The translations under genes were made by a program, and so were the position numbers. DNA of 64,000 nucleotides. Origin: Epiperipatus broadwayi. Lineage: Eukaryota; Onychophora; Udeonychophora; Euonychophora; Peripatidae. Below the pieces are notes generated by a model. It was not told where the DNA came from and did not search any database. It saw only the letters and a list, made by a program, of their open reading frames with translations. Below, one piece after another: positions 12,820 through 25,734 of the stretch. Each line of letters starts with the position of its first letter. Positions within the stretch are counted from its first letter, which is position 1. The stretch lies in contig JAQFVV010012510.1 of assembly GCA_028023455.1 (NCBI GenBank), forward strand, positions 2,647,420 through 2,711,419. The letters are read 5' to 3'.

Positions 12820-13085
12820 AAGTAATGAAAAGAATAAAAAGTAACTACTTTTTAAAATTAATTTTGATTTATGTATTTTTTTAAAAAAAATTGATTTGAT
12901 ATTAGTTTTAAATGTGATAAACAAACCAAAAAAAACCCTGGCCCAAAAATTTAAGTAATGAAAAGAATAAAAATTAAGTACTTTTTTAAATTCATTTTGA
13001 TTTGCGCATTTTTTTTAAAAATTTATTTGATATTACTTTTAAATGTGATAAACAACCCCCCCCCCCCAACAAAAACCCCGGCCCT
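12820..13085. repeat. two-copy tandem repeat, period 133 bp
   Basis: The block beginning aagtaatgaaaagaataaaa at 12820 starts again at 12953. Both copies share the tttttaaaattmattttgat block, the tttgatattas block and aaatgtgataaacaa, and end in A/C-rich tracts followed by ccctggccc or ccccggccc. The second copy contains a long C-run near 13056. Confidence 0.8.
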
Positions 13086-13170
13086 GACAACATTATATTT
13101 ATCTTTGTTTACAAGCAAACCAAGCCCTCAGGCAGTTTCAACACGCTATTATAAAACTATGCTAAATGTT
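13075..13170 (+). repeat. dispersed repeat shared with about 61437-61530
   Basis: Both places read ...ttatatttat, then tttgttta or tgtttatg, then an AAxCAAxCCC block, then a gcagtttcaacac or gcggtttcaacac block with a tail of ta repeats. This indicates one dispersed family of unknown class. The copy here adjoins the tandem repeat to its left. Confidence 0.45.
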
Positions 13171-13189
13171 TATGCAGATTGACTTATAT

Positions 13190-14490
13190 GTCTGGCAAGC
13201 ATGAAATTACTTTCAGCTTTAATCATACCAATAATTTTTTAAATTCTAATATTATGTAATAATTAATAATTTACACTGTTAAACATTAACTCATTGCTGT
13301 TTATTTTTTTAAATATAATACAAATTCATTTCAGAACAATATATTTATATAAATGAAATTTAGTTAATTCTATTATGGAGTTGATAACTTTTACTAACTG
13401 GCCCTATTTTTTTCTTTTATGTATAGAAATATTTGTTTGAGATGAAATACAAAGAAACTCACATGCACACTATTTGAATAAAGCTTATTTTTTTTATCTA
13501 CTAAGGAATTGGAATTTTTAAAATGCCATTATTTATTAATGCTATATTGGACAATTACATTTGATACTTGTAGCTGATTATGTACTGCCACAATACCTCT
13601 GTCTAACATAAGGAATGGAATTGTGTTGAACTGTATGGAAAACATGTTTTCTTCTATCAATTTCATTTCACATTCTTCAACATTTAAGTTCTTCTTGTTC
13701 AGATGACTTTATCATTATCACAGGCTTATGAGCTACTGTTATAATGCCACTCTGGGTTATCCTGATATGATGAGTAGTTGTCCTTTGCTCATGATTAATT
13801 TGTTTTTTGGGATTGGAATGACTTTCAGCAACTAAAAAGTATAAATATGGACTGCAACACAGTAATAAATAAAACTTTCAATAACAAGACATAAGTACAC
13901 AATACAGCATTAGCACCAGAAAAGGTACCTCATTTTAAGCCCAATATGCAACTTACAACCCAGAAGGTATAATAAAATCAAATTGTTGGGATAATGAGGC
14001 CTTTTTCATTTGACATTTATGAATTTTAGAGACCTGAGACCTATGGTACAGGTCTGCACATAATAATCATTATAGTATATTGTAATGGATGCTTAAGAAG
14101 TTTTATAGGGGTGAAGAAAATAAAATAAATTTTTATAAGATTTTGTTTGTAAAACTTGATTAAAAGTTTTTTTTTTTTAATGCTTGTACAAATATATATG
14201 TATGTACATGGGAATTATATTTTAATACCACAGCTATATTTGTTGTTAATTTATTTAAAAAAAAAAAACTAAGATTACTTTTTTTTATTTATGTAAAAGA
14301 AAATTGTATAAATAAATTGCTTTTCAGATTTGGGATTTAGATTGATAAGAATAATTAAAAAGAAAGAAAACAATAAGAAAAGAATTTTTCATTAGTTAAT
14401 TCCTAGATCTGTAAAGGGCAATTTATTTTCATTAATTAGATAACTATTGTTAGCTAGATGGAGAATTGTATAAATTTTAATTAAAAAAAG
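13190..14490. other. AT-rich non-coding DNA, no feature recognised
   Basis: No repeat pairing or supportable exon. A moderately mixed-composition patch at 13560-14080 has no readable frame. Confidence 0.45.
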
Positions 14491-14499
14491 TTTGGTAAT

Positions 14500-14960
14500 T
14501 CTTCAGCTATAAAAGGCTTAATGAGGCCATTGTATTATCTTTCAATAACTCTGAGATACTTGCACCAACCTGAAGAGATACAGACACCAACTCTGAAAGA
14601 GAATTGCACAAACTCTGATACTTGCACAAATTCTGAGAGATACTTAGACAAACTAATCCTGCAAAACTAGGAGAGAACAATTCCTGCATATTCTGAAAGC
14701 AAAGCCGATCCAGCAATTCTGTTTAGAATGAATGCTAAACCTACAGCAAGGATATTTTCTCCTACCATGATCTTCTTGCCAGGACAGGTTCAGACTCCTT
14801 GTGTCTCAATTAACTGCCTATAATGTGATAAAGACCAATTACAAAGGAACCACAAACTAACTCACCCAAGCCTACCATCAGTGAATCCAGATCACTGGAC
14901 TATACATGCACTAGCATTTAAATAAATTATTAAGGTACCTTACATTTTACCATTTAAATA
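14500..14960 (+). promoter_or_regulatory. TATA-like box followed by repetitive leader; possible LTR-like segment
   Basis: TATAAAAGG at 14508-14516 stands out from the AT-rich background because it sits in a GC-mixed block. It is followed by repeated short units of the form aactctgagatacttgcac (14545-14670), then a non-coding stretch ending near 14960. TATA box plus non-coding leader is what an LTR can look like, but I cannot find a second copy or terminal TG/CA ends. This is inference from layout only. Confidence 0.25.
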
Positions 14961-15599
14961 ATTTTGTTTTAAATTTGATTTCTCCTTTTTTTTTTAAAAT
15001 ATAAATGGGTTTCAAGTTTTATCTTATGTAATTCGTTTCGGTGCGTTTGATTTTTTTTTACGAGTGCCAGTTTCAAACCTATACTGTATGTCTTGTTTAA
15101 GTCAGTTTGGATATTCCAGACTATTTTAATTAACTTATGGCTCATGACCCATTTTATTATTAGTTCTACTTATGTTGAGAAACTGTAATTATTTATAATA
15201 GACTATTATGAAATATAATAATCATTAGTTTTATTATTTCGAACTTCCAATTCATTTATTAGGGGCACTACGATCATTATAATCCTTTCAATAGGTAGAT
15301 CATGAGCTCCTAGCCTGTCTCACAGTGAGGTAGGTCAATCGATTGAAAGTAATAACTTTCAACACTCTTTTTTATTAATTTTTTGGAAATTACCTTCGCA
15401 TTTCTTCTGTTTCGACATAAGCTTGGATAAATCTCAAATATGGAGATTCAGCCTTTTCCTAACTATGGGTTATAAGCAAGAAGCTAACCTCCCTTGTCTT
15501 GCATGAGATCACTGTATACTTACTAATACTTCTGCTACTGTTAGTATTTTGCACTCTTTCATGCACAGGGAATCGCTCTCTAAGCCATATAAAATATTT

Positions 15600-17600
15600 T
15601 AATTTAGTTTTGACGAATGTACGGGTAGTATATTTTAAGTGTATTTTAAAGCTTATTACTTAGATTTATGTTTATTTAACCATGCTACTAATAAAATAAT
15701 TATTCCTTTTTACTTAGTTGTTTTTGTTTTCTGTGGCTACCTTTCCAATTTTTCCGAACAAAACATAAGATCTCATTTGCTGGATTGAGCTAGTCCAGTG
15801 CATTAGCGTTCGTATATCCTGTCCACCCTTAAAATAAATGTCTAGTTCCAAATTTTCAGACTAGTGGCCCCCTTGTGGTCAGTATATGCGAATCCAAAAG
15901 CTTTCATCTGGTACAATATAGTCTCTAGTTTATATCAAGACCTGCTCCTCAGAGACTTGGGATTACTTTGGATGCCTTTGGACCATCAACTTTGGATGAT
16001 GTGGTGCAGAAATATATAAACCTATGTAGTATTATTGTGTTTTTACACCAATAATAAAATCACTAATTTGACAACCCTATTAGAATACATCAGTATACAT
16101 CAGAAACCAAAAGTCACCTTCAGTCTCTGCAAAGCTCTTTTTTCTTTGTTTGTACTCATCTTGCTTATTACTTTGATTTTTTCACCTCTGTATCAGAAGC
16201 ATAATTACATCCTGCTTCCAGAGATTGGGGTTCATAGTTAGCTCTATGATAATATGTTCTTTGTTGACGCATGACCTGCTTCCAGTTCTTATTATGCAAG
16301 TTTAAGTGGGTCTTATTAGAGTACCAGTCAATTTTCTTCATTTTTTTCTCTTCAACCATAGTGACACTTCTTACCTTTTTTGTATCATGATGGTGGCTTT
16401 TCTTTTAGCTTCCCATACCTGGAAAATTTATAAAAGGACTGTTATCCCTATCTTATGTAGTTTTTGATGGAGGTTTAGATCTCCATTATTTTTTTCTCTA
16501 ACAGATGCAACTGTCAAAAGCATCTAACAATTCTGCAACCTATTTAATAGTATATTTATCTGTATCTATTAGCATCCTCTTAATGTAGCTTGGGAAGCTG
16601 TGCTTCGATATTCATATGATTTGCAATTCTAATAATGGATCAGCTGTAAGAAATCTCAAGTTTGTTACTTATTTCCTAAAAATGGAATGTAAGGTTCATC
16701 AGATGGATACTTTTCTTGGGATATCTTATGTTTGGTATTATTCTGGGTGGTTTTCATCCCATTAGCAGTTTAATAATACCTGCTTAATTTCTATAAAATT
16801 TCTAGGATGGATGAACAATGAGTACCACCATACATAGGATGCTTTCTCAAAATGACTACAGGCTATATCCATATTTGCTGCTTCCTTCATAGCATTCAGA
16901 CTGAAATATTTTTCCAGACTGCTTGTATATACAATGGGTGCTTCATCTGAATTGTCTATAAAAATCTTAATTTTTAAAAACTGATTTAATGTATTGGGTA
17001 TATGACTCAATAGTCGGGGATCCATATTTTTTTCAACTTCATTATTCTTCTCATTTATTTCCTTTTTGGGATAGACATAGCTATTTTTCCAATCTAGCTA
17101 TTTTTTCTGTTGTCAATCTCTAATCTTTCATTCTTGTCCATTAATCTTCCCCCAATTTTGATTTGTTTTGTTTGTCTACTGAGATTACTTATTTCTTCTT
17201 TCATCTGCTCTAAATGATTTTTTTATTTTGTATGGCTGCTAATTCTAATGTTTTTTGTAGCTGGCTTATTTTACTATTCTGCTTATCTTTTTTTGACCTC
17301 TTCATGAATTTCTTTCATCTTGTCATTCGAGCTTCATAATCCACTTTCTAATTTCTTCATAATATCCTCTTTCAACTGGTCTTGATTATTTTTAATTTCA
17401 TTCATCTGACTTTCCATATTTTCCATTAGGCTTTTATTTATGCTTTGAAACTTATCAATAGTGTTATTTGATCTGCCTGCTTTTTTGAAGTTTTAAGATT
17501 TTTTTTTCCGTCTTATTTATCACATGGCTCTGTAATATATATCTATTCTGCAAACATTATAGTGTTTTCTTGCAACTTTTGAGCTTGCATTTTTGTTTTA
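15600..17600 (-). pseudogene. decayed LTR-retrotransposon-like Gag
   Basis: On the minus strand, bases 16762-17025 encode an 87-residue frame with EKYFSLNAMKEAA, then a CSHFEKASYVWWYSL block and FIEIKQVLL. This is the pattern of the retrotransposon Gag domain: an aromatic-rich 'aeryF' segment, then 'A..W' and 'f...l' segments. Upstream on the same strand (about 17300-17460) other frames read NMESQMNEIKNNQDQLKEDI, a coiled-coil-like stretch often found N-terminal to such Gags. Frames are broken in many places. I see no protease, reverse transcriptase or zinc knuckle, so the full extent and class are uncertain. Confidence 0.45.
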
Positions 17601-17649
17601 GCCCTTGTTATCATTTATTAAACAAACTATTCTCTTTTTATATATAAGT

Positions 17650-20600
17650 ATCAATAATTGTTAAAGTCCATTCCCCAACAACACATCAGTTCCACAGTGT
17701 TTCTTTTCATATCCAGCCTCACTTTTCCCTAGCATGTATGCTCTTGTTATCACATTATTTTTAACTTTTATCAGCATTGTCCTTGCACACCATTTTATCC
17801 ACTTCTTCATCCTTGCACATCATCCTCATTTGTGCAACATCACTTTATCCCTTGCAGGGTTCATGTTTACTCTCCAGAATGGACGTGAGTTAACCACTAC
17901 ACCCTATGGTGCTAAATGTAACTGGACTACACTTAGGATGCTTTAATCAGGCCACACTTGAGCAACCAAATGCAACCAGCTCCAAAAGTGTAAGATAATT
18001 GCCTATTGACCCAGTTGTAAACTATGGTGAGTAAATTTAAGACATCAGTTTAAAGTCTATTACTGATAATGTTAAGTCCACAACAGTAGCAATTCCTGCT
18101 CATCATATGGATGTAACTTATGATACCTAAGGTAACTAGAATAGTTTTATTATTAAGGATCCATAATGATGCCAACTAGCAACTTAAGATTAAACTTAAA
18201 TGCTTTAAAAGAATTCTTTTAGCATTGAATCACAGCCAGGGATTCATGAAAGTCACTGGAAATGCTGCAAGAGTCTTTTACCTTGGTGAAATGCATCAAT
18301 GAAAAGGGAATAAAGCAAAAATATACATAACAATGTTTTATTTCGAGTAATAGAAGCATGTAATTTACCTCTATAATCTCTCAAATCCCAAATGCCCCAT
18401 CAAGATTGAATTACATATATAAATAATGATAATTAATAACACATCCAATTCCTCAATTAGGAATTAGACATTTCACAAAAGAAATGTAATAAAAATGTAC
18501 ACTTTACTTTAAAGCAAACATATACAATATTAAGAGTAGGTGGATTAGTATAAATATAAACTGATATGGGATAAGGGTGAACCAATTAAAAGAAAATCTA
18601 TTCATATAATACAGTAATGAAAAATACCCATTCTTACTTTTAGTTATTTTTCATCTTTTACCAGAAAAAAGTAATTATATAAAAATAATACTGATAGTTT
18701 AATCATCCTATTGTAGCAATTTCAACTAAAAGCTAGACATTGTCTTCCTCTATGTAACATACCTTCACTGGATTAAAAATGTAGAGATGAAGAAGTTACC
18801 CCTTAAAATAATATGCAACCTTGTCTTCAACTCAGAGCATGAGTCTCTGTCTGTGTTAGTCTCACCTGAAATTTATTAAAAGAAAATGGATAAAAATTTG
18901 TTGTTAACTTGGAAATGGAATACTATACACCAGAAAAAGAAAAGACAAATTAATCATAATCATGTGCAGAACAATTCAAGAATAAAACTCAATTAATTGG
19001 GAAGGACTACACAAAAAAAATCATGGTTAAAGGTATTTTTGTGTATGCACAGTTTTTTTATTAATAGTAAAAAAAAGATTTTTTTATATAAAAGTAATAT
19101 TTTGGGGGAAGAATTGACAATTTTAATAAGATTTTCAAATTGTGAAACACATTTTTTAAAAAGTTATTGGGGAGGGGTGAAACATTATTTTTCCCTGCTA
19201 AAAACTTAACTAAATGCTAATTAAGCTAAATCAAAGATTGTTTTCTTTGATTTAAAAAAAAAAAAATTTCAACTCTTAGTCATTTTAAAGAAGTAACTTA
19301 ATTAATTAAAAGCTATTTTATGAATGGAAATCAACTGATTGATTATAATTTTTATGAACATTTATTTTTTGATGGAATGAATGTTTAAAATTTCATACTA
19401 TCATGTCACTTTTTTGTTTATTGTTAATCAATTAGTTATTAAATAATTGTTTTAAAAATATTTTTAGGCTTAATGTCTTTACTCTTTCCAGTTCCTGTGT
19501 CATAAATTGAAGGTTGTGTGACTTTATTTCATGATAGCGTAATGTTCTAGAATTTTTATTTAAATACTCTCAATAAAACTATTTACTTATAATAGGATAA
19601 ATCTAGGAATCATTTGAAGTGATTTATAATAAGCTGCTTTATTTGTTTATTTATCTCTTGCTCACAGTAATAGTTTATAGTGTTTTTGTTTCCTGTGCTA
19701 GATGTGTGCATAACAGTTTATATGGAGTAGAGATTTGTTTAGTGTTATGGACATCCAGTGTATGATGATTTCATTACTTCTTTAATCCTGGATTTATGCA
19801 AAGATATATCCTTTAAAATCTATGCACTACATTTTATTTTATTTATTACTTCTTTAGAAATTTAGTTTATAGTTGGCTATCACACTAATGATACCAAGTG
19901 ACCAGAGAATTGATAATGGTCAGAATGTTTTTAGTATCTCAAAATTATTTGATTTGTTGTATTTTGATGGTGGGTCATGTGCATCCAGATAATTATTGTT
20001 TGCATCCCTGCACTAGTTTGAGAATGGCTAAATAATTAGCCTGGTCTATAGTGGACCATTTTCAAATACAAGATTGACTGTTGATTCATTTTTATTGTTG
20101 ATCATTAATGATGAATGATTATTACTTTTGTGTAATGCTGATAAACTTATAGTTAGTTCTTTGCTGATCTCTCATTATATTCATTTGTATTTAATTTAAA
20201 ATGTTTATTAACACGATTGATAATGAGTGCCATCATCCCAGGTTCATCACAATTTTTCTGTACTGTTATAATTGGCATCCAATTGTGGAGCATTGTAACC
20301 TCAGATTCTCCCTGATTAATGCCCCTATTTCCAGTACAGTTACAATCATTGCTCAATTTGGGGGATCACTAATCCCATACTATTACAATATATATTTCAA
20401 AAGATTCTTAATGTATATATATATATATATATGTGCTCTGCGCACAAATAATGAAGCTATTCACTGTATGTAAACTTATCAAAAGTTACCACCAAGCACT
20501 TTCAGGACAGTTTATAGTCCCATATTCATGGCGACTTATATTTGGTTAATAACTATAAGATTAATGCAAATTCATATGCAGATGTTACGTGGACCATTTT

Positions 20601-21690
20601 CGAGACAGAGAAAAGCAGGCCTCTCTTTTATTGATTGCTGCTGGGTCACTTACAATATAGTAAACTTCCCTGACTTTGCGTTTAAAGACTTCAAATAATT
20701 TATATCCATCAATAGTTTCTTTGCAGAAATTCTTGTCATGGCTTATCATTATGTGTTTATAGTTCATGCTTTAGGTTTTTCTCATTCAGAGGCACTTGCA
20801 TATTTTGGAAAAGTTAGAATGTCCACATATAAATTTTCTATGGAGATTTTACTTTTTTTCCTTCTTCTGGTTTACAATTTCATTTATTAAAATTCTCTTG
20901 CCGAGTCATTATATTTTCAATTGGATTGGGAGTTAACACTTCTTTTAGCATAGCATATTTACATTGCAATTATAGGCTTCAATGCAGATTTCAAGCAATC
21001 GGGTGCTTTTCCAAGATTCTAGTTGCTAAATGTTATTTTTGTTTATATAGTGTTCAACTTCAAAGAAAGTTTGTAAAGAAACCTACACTTTTATATATAC
21101 TCTGTGATATCATCTGTTTGGATTTTTTTAAAAATTATAAATCTTATAATTATACTTATTTAACATTTTGATTTATAATTACATTCTTAACTCTTACAGA
21201 AAACTAATTATAATTTATCAATTGAACAAAACATTTTAGTCTTTCACCAAAACTGCAACTGTAAAAATGTATACCACACATAATTTTAATCTTTCTTAGA
21301 AATAATATAGCATTTAATCATACATTCAAAAGACTTTTTCAATCATTTAATGAAATACATTTTTTTATTTTAAAATCTTTCAGCTTCTGATAATAAAAAC
21401 TAGCTTAGTACATCGTTTTTCTTCTATATTATAAAATATTGTTTTTTTTAATTTTATTTTAAATCCTTCAGATATTAGTAATAAAAACTAACCTGTAACA
21501 ATGTTATTATTTTAAAAATATAATTTTTGTTTAACATCCTTTAAAGAATTTCAAAGCTACTTTTAGCACTCTGCTTCACAATTGCCATAAAGCAAATCTC
21601 TCATTTAAAAGACCATACGGGCAACCACAAAAAAGATAACTCTATTAAGAGCATGACAGTTGTGAAATGCATAGTTTTTATTAGTCAAAA
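17650..21690. other. mostly AT-rich non-coding DNA; no gene supported
   Basis: Patches of mixed composition at 17650-18300 and 19850-20780 may be old repeats. The minus-strand frames at 20153-20356 and 20585-20767 have ordinary-looking composition but no domain I recognise and no supporting splice sites. A pure (TA)n tract lies near 20415-20432. Confidence 0.4.
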
Positions 21691-21699
21691 TATAATTCA

Positions 21700-21795
21700 A
21701 GTCAAGCACTGGTGGCCTTGTGGTTAGCATAGCTGCCTTCCAAGCAGCTGGCTTGGGTTTGCTTCTCCATCACTGCTTAGAAACATGGAAAAAAT
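21700..21795 (+). repeat. tRNA-derived SINE
   Basis: tggccttgtggttagc at 21713 resembles a Pol III A box. It is followed by tgccttccaagcagctgg, an anticodon-arm-like hairpin, and then a degenerate B box (gggtttgcttctcc). The same body appears at 29.96 kb. The 3' end runs into an A-rich tail. This is not a functional tRNA: the acceptor arms do not pair and the B box is mutated. Confidence 0.7.
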
Positions 21796-22240
21796 ATATA
21801 ATCCAATTCTGCTGCATTATTTAATTGGATGTCACACAAATTATTACAGTTAAATGAAAGTCAATAACTCTACTATCACATGCATATATATATAAGTTCT
21901 TGTGAAAACCTCTAAATTTATTTGTAATTTTATTAACCAGCAGAGGTGAAATGTTCTGAAGAAATGGTTCTTCATAAGAATGAAACTGTAGATTAGAAAA
22001 AAAATTTATCCCATGACAAATTTGTCTTATGACATGGTTGATAAATTTCCTTGAAAATTTGGATTGTATCACATGAGAAATTACATTTCTATTAAATTTT
22101 TTATCCATTATTTTAGCATGATTCATGGTTTAACCAATTTATTAGACATTTTTTATCACTAGAGTTAGTCGTTGTTTTTTTTTTAATGAAATGTATTTTT
22201 TATTAATTATTTTTTAAATTAGAAGTTAAAAAATTTATAA

Positions 22241-22522
22241 TTATCTCAAATCTAATTTTGCAAATAAAAATAGAGTAATAAACAGCAAGAATAAAAAAAG
22301 AAGGGAATTCTCAACACTAAGAATATTTTGGCAGGATGTTTTGGTTGATGTTATGTCGATATTGATTGGACAAATTTCTATCATGAATGCCATTATATTG
22401 AAATAAAAGCTCAATACACAATAGAAAACATTAAACAATTTCACAAAAAGAATAATAACCAAGTGAAGCAAATTATATATACGTTCATTTGCAATAGATA
22501 AACAAAGGACATTCCTGCGCAT
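22241..22522 (-). CDS. possible small membrane protein ORF (weak)
   Basis: A 93-codon open frame starts inside a palindromic GCGCATGCGC element. Its translation has two hydrophobic stretches, about residues 16-48 and 73-89, which could be membrane segments. AT-rich DNA easily produces such Phe/Leu/Ile-rich frames, I recognise no family and see no splice or polyadenylation support. The only positive point is the NRF-1-like palindrome at its start. Treat it as a likely chance frame. Confidence 0.12.
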   Translation of the reverse strand: MRRNVLCLSIANERIYNLLHLVIILFVKLFNVFYCVLSFYFNIMAFMIEICPINIDITSTKTSCQNILSVENSLLFLFLLFITLFLFAKLDLR

Positions 22523-22527
22523 GCGCA
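22516..22527. promoter_or_regulatory. perfect NRF-1-type palindrome
   Basis: TGCGCATGCGCA matches the known NRF-1 (nuclear respiratory factor 1) consensus and is rare in DNA of this composition. NRF-1 sites are typically close to animal transcription start sites. No accepted gene starts nearby, so its role is unproven. Confidence 0.35.
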
Positions 22528-22898
22528 GTAGTGACTGATTTCATTTGATGATTCATTATTCGTTTAAAATTCTTCAATTTTTTATACTTCAAAAATAACT
22601 CTTAGTGTACTTTTTAATTTATTTTTTTATGGTGATAAACGCAATGGGGAAAATAACGTCAGCATCGTTCAATAAAAATGCAAGATCGTACTAAATTTAG
22701 GTCAAAATGTAATGTACACACTTAAAATTTAGCAATGCAGTTAAGAAACAAAGAAGAACTTTCTTTTCAAAAAGAAGAGACTGGAAATTTAGCATACCAC
22801 TATACTTAGATTATTTTTCTCTCTGACAAGATAATGAACATAAATTAGTTATATAAAAAAGTGTCTATTTCTTCATTTTGCATATATAAATTACAATT

Positions 22899-22938
22899 CC
22901 CACTTTAATATTATCATATTGTTAAATATTAAAGTGGG
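22899..22938. repeat. perfect 14-bp stem hairpin
   Basis: CCCACTTTAATATT (22899-22912) pairs exactly with AATATTAAAGTGGG (22925-22938) around a 12-base loop. Immediately downstream, gtgggagtgtgtt and gtgggagcatgtt repeat about 60 bp apart (22935 and 22996). No known RNA family is recognised. Confidence 0.8.
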
Positions 22939-23969
22939 AGTGTGTTATTAACTACAACAGCGGGTTGGAACACGTATCAGGTATTACAAAAGCAAGTGGG
23001 AGCATGTTCTATTTACTACAATAGCATTTACTGTTTAAAAACAATTGTATTTCATGTTATATATATATTAACATTGTGCTTTACTGTATATATATAATTG
23101 TAGGTCATATGCTAAACAAGTAATACGCTATAATTGTGGACCAAAACTAGCCTCATCTACACTATTTCTACCCTGGTATTTTTATGTAAGTTACTAGGTA
23201 CTCTAATTATATGTTAACAGTGTATGATTGTATATATATATAATTTAATGGTATTATAAGTATGAAATTAATTAAAGCAACATTACTGCTTCAAAATACC
23301 ACTTACTATATTTTTTGTTTGATTATATAGGTTACCATATGATTTTAAAAAATCAAACCAATCTTTTCAGGACATGTATTTTGGGAAATTGATTTTATCA
23401 ATAGCCTCTGAAGAGGGTAAACACTCCCATCAACATGCAATGTCATTATTTAAATTCTATTAATACAATATATACTATTTGATGTTAAAATCTGAATATA
23501 TAAGTTAATAGTACTTTCAAAAGCTGGTTGACTTAGAACTTAATTTAATTTCATATTTGCAGCATCAATAAATTTTTTATTATATATTTAAATATTTATT
23601 TGCTTGTGCAAGATTTCATGTAAAAAGTATTACATAAATTTGCCATATATATTAGTGAATTACTGTAAATAATATTTATAAAATAATTATGCTAATATAT
23701 ACATTCAACCTGTGAAGCAAACATAATGTCCGAATATAGTAGAATAGATAAAAGATGATATTAATATGTCTAAATTTAAATTTTGGCCTAGCAATATGTA
23801 ACTGTATATATATAAAATAAAGAATAGAAATGAAATTATATCCATATAAACAGAGATGACTTTTAACCTTTGAAATTGCCAAGAAACTATCAATTATTAT
23901 TAATTGCCAATTCCTGAGGCTAAACAAGTTTTTCTATTAACTTAGAATAGCTTTTTTGAACCCGTGTTC

Positions 23970-25640
23970 AATATATATTGAACCATATTCGAATATGTGC
24001 ATTCGAAACACCGGTCTCTTAGGCAGAGAAGAACATACTCAGAGAGTATGTATGCCTAAACAATAGCTATAAAGTATATAACTAGCGTTACATTTCCAGG
24101 ACATAGCTTCTTCTCGGCTGTTGTTCAACACCAAATCCAAAGCACTTTTTTTGTTTGTGTATAAACACGGGCGCCAGCTGTTTATTCTAAAAGAATACTA
24201 AAAGAATAGACAATGCACTTTGAACAGTGGCCACTAACTGAACGCCTAAATCCACGACTAGCTCAGCTGTTTGTAATCACTAATAGATTATACTTCATTA
24301 GTGGTTAAAAGAATTGATAAAAGAATTGTAAAAGGAATTTATAAAAGAGATTGATAAAAGAATTTGGTAAAAGAATTGATAAAAAGAATTGACCGACAAA
24401 TAAAGTTTAATTTTAAAGATAATTTATTACCTAACATTTATTTACTAAATTTAAACATTTTATACTTCTAATAAAACACACGCATATTTTAAATTAACAT
24501 TCTAAATAGTTTAAATATTCTTGAATATTTTCATAACAGAACACTGGGAATTCATCTACTTTGACTAATAATATTGATATAAGGATCACGCACATATTAA
24601 CTCATGCACACACATAATAATGATAATAAAGGACTACATAGTATTTGAAATTTAATCACACACATCAATAGTTCATTTATGTATGATATAGAGTTCATAT
24701 AATTAGACTCTTGAAAGATTCGTATGAATTAATGTAATGCAATGGCTATTACAGTATAAACGAAATAAGCAAATGTTTTTACCTAGGCTTTTGAATGTAG
24801 ATGTAGAATTTTGTTCTTTGGAGGCTGCTTTCGGTGAAAATGTTTCCATTATGAATGCTTACCAGCCGGCTGGGATGTTTCCTTGCTGAGTTTCCTGATT
24901 TTCACGATTATTACTATCGGAGACAATTAGATATTGATGGAGATTTTCTAAGCTGTTACATTGACATTATTTCACGGGCAGATCTTACTGTTTTCATCGG
25001 ACTTTTTAGGCTGTGGAGAGGCGTGAATTCCCAAAATCTTCTCAGCAATGCATTTTGTTTCTGGGTATAATTAACTCAACTGATTTAATTAATTTGTGAA
25101 CTGCACTTACTCAACTAATTTGTGAACTGACTACTGTCCGATAAAAAAAGGTCTATTTATACCTGCGCCTTTTTGTCTTTCTAATATCTCTGGCAAAGAT
25201 CTGTTGTCAAATTCCAGTGATAATCATTTGATAAACGTGTTTTGGAAGATTGCTTAATTAGTAATAGCCATGCAATAAAACATGTTGTTTTATTTTATTA
25301 ATAGCCATTGCCATGTTTTTAATGATAATCTTCTTTTATTTCGCATACATTTTATTTATTTACAAATCGCTCATATATACGCACATATATTTTTAATACA
25401 ATTTACTATTTAGTTTTAACATTATTTTTTCTTTAATTAAACTTGAATGAAAAGAGATTTGTATGTTTTAACTTTTTAAATTATATTTTTACGAATACTA
25501 ATAAAAACTTTTTACTTGCTTTTATAACCCTTAGTTTAATTTCTCTAACGAAACACCCCTCTCCCCTTCTGAAATTAACGATAGAAAACTATTTGATTCT
25601 TATCTTTTCCGAAAACAAGCTGCAATAAACTCAACATTTA
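23970..25640. repeat. unidentified repeat, copy A of a direct pair
   Basis: Copy A and copy B (about 25735-27350) run parallel for about 1.5 kb. Shared blocks include tatatattgaacc, a tacatttccaggacaca block, ccaaagcactttt or tcaaagcactttt, agaattgaccgacaaata/agaattgaccaacaaata, cattgacattatttc-type stretches and a tail with gaatgaaaagag. Divergence is heavy. Copy A alone has an expanded minisatellite of about 12 bp (24306-24393) and a TATTTATA element at 25154-25161. No ORF encodes a recognisable protein. It could be a pair of degraded LTRs or a tandem-duplicated non-autonomous element. Confidence 0.65.
24306..24393 (+). repeat. minisatellite, variants of taaaagaattga
   Basis: About seven imperfect repeats of 11-14 bp lie immediately before agaattgaccgacaaataaa. 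The homologous place in copy B (about 26219) carries only one unit, so this is an expansion after the copies separated. Confidence 0.8.
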
Positions 25641-25734
25641 ATTTTATGTTTCTCTTTAACGAAAGATTATTTTAATAATATAATTTTAGATAAAATTATA
25701 TGTGCCTATATCAATATAGGTACAATATATATAT

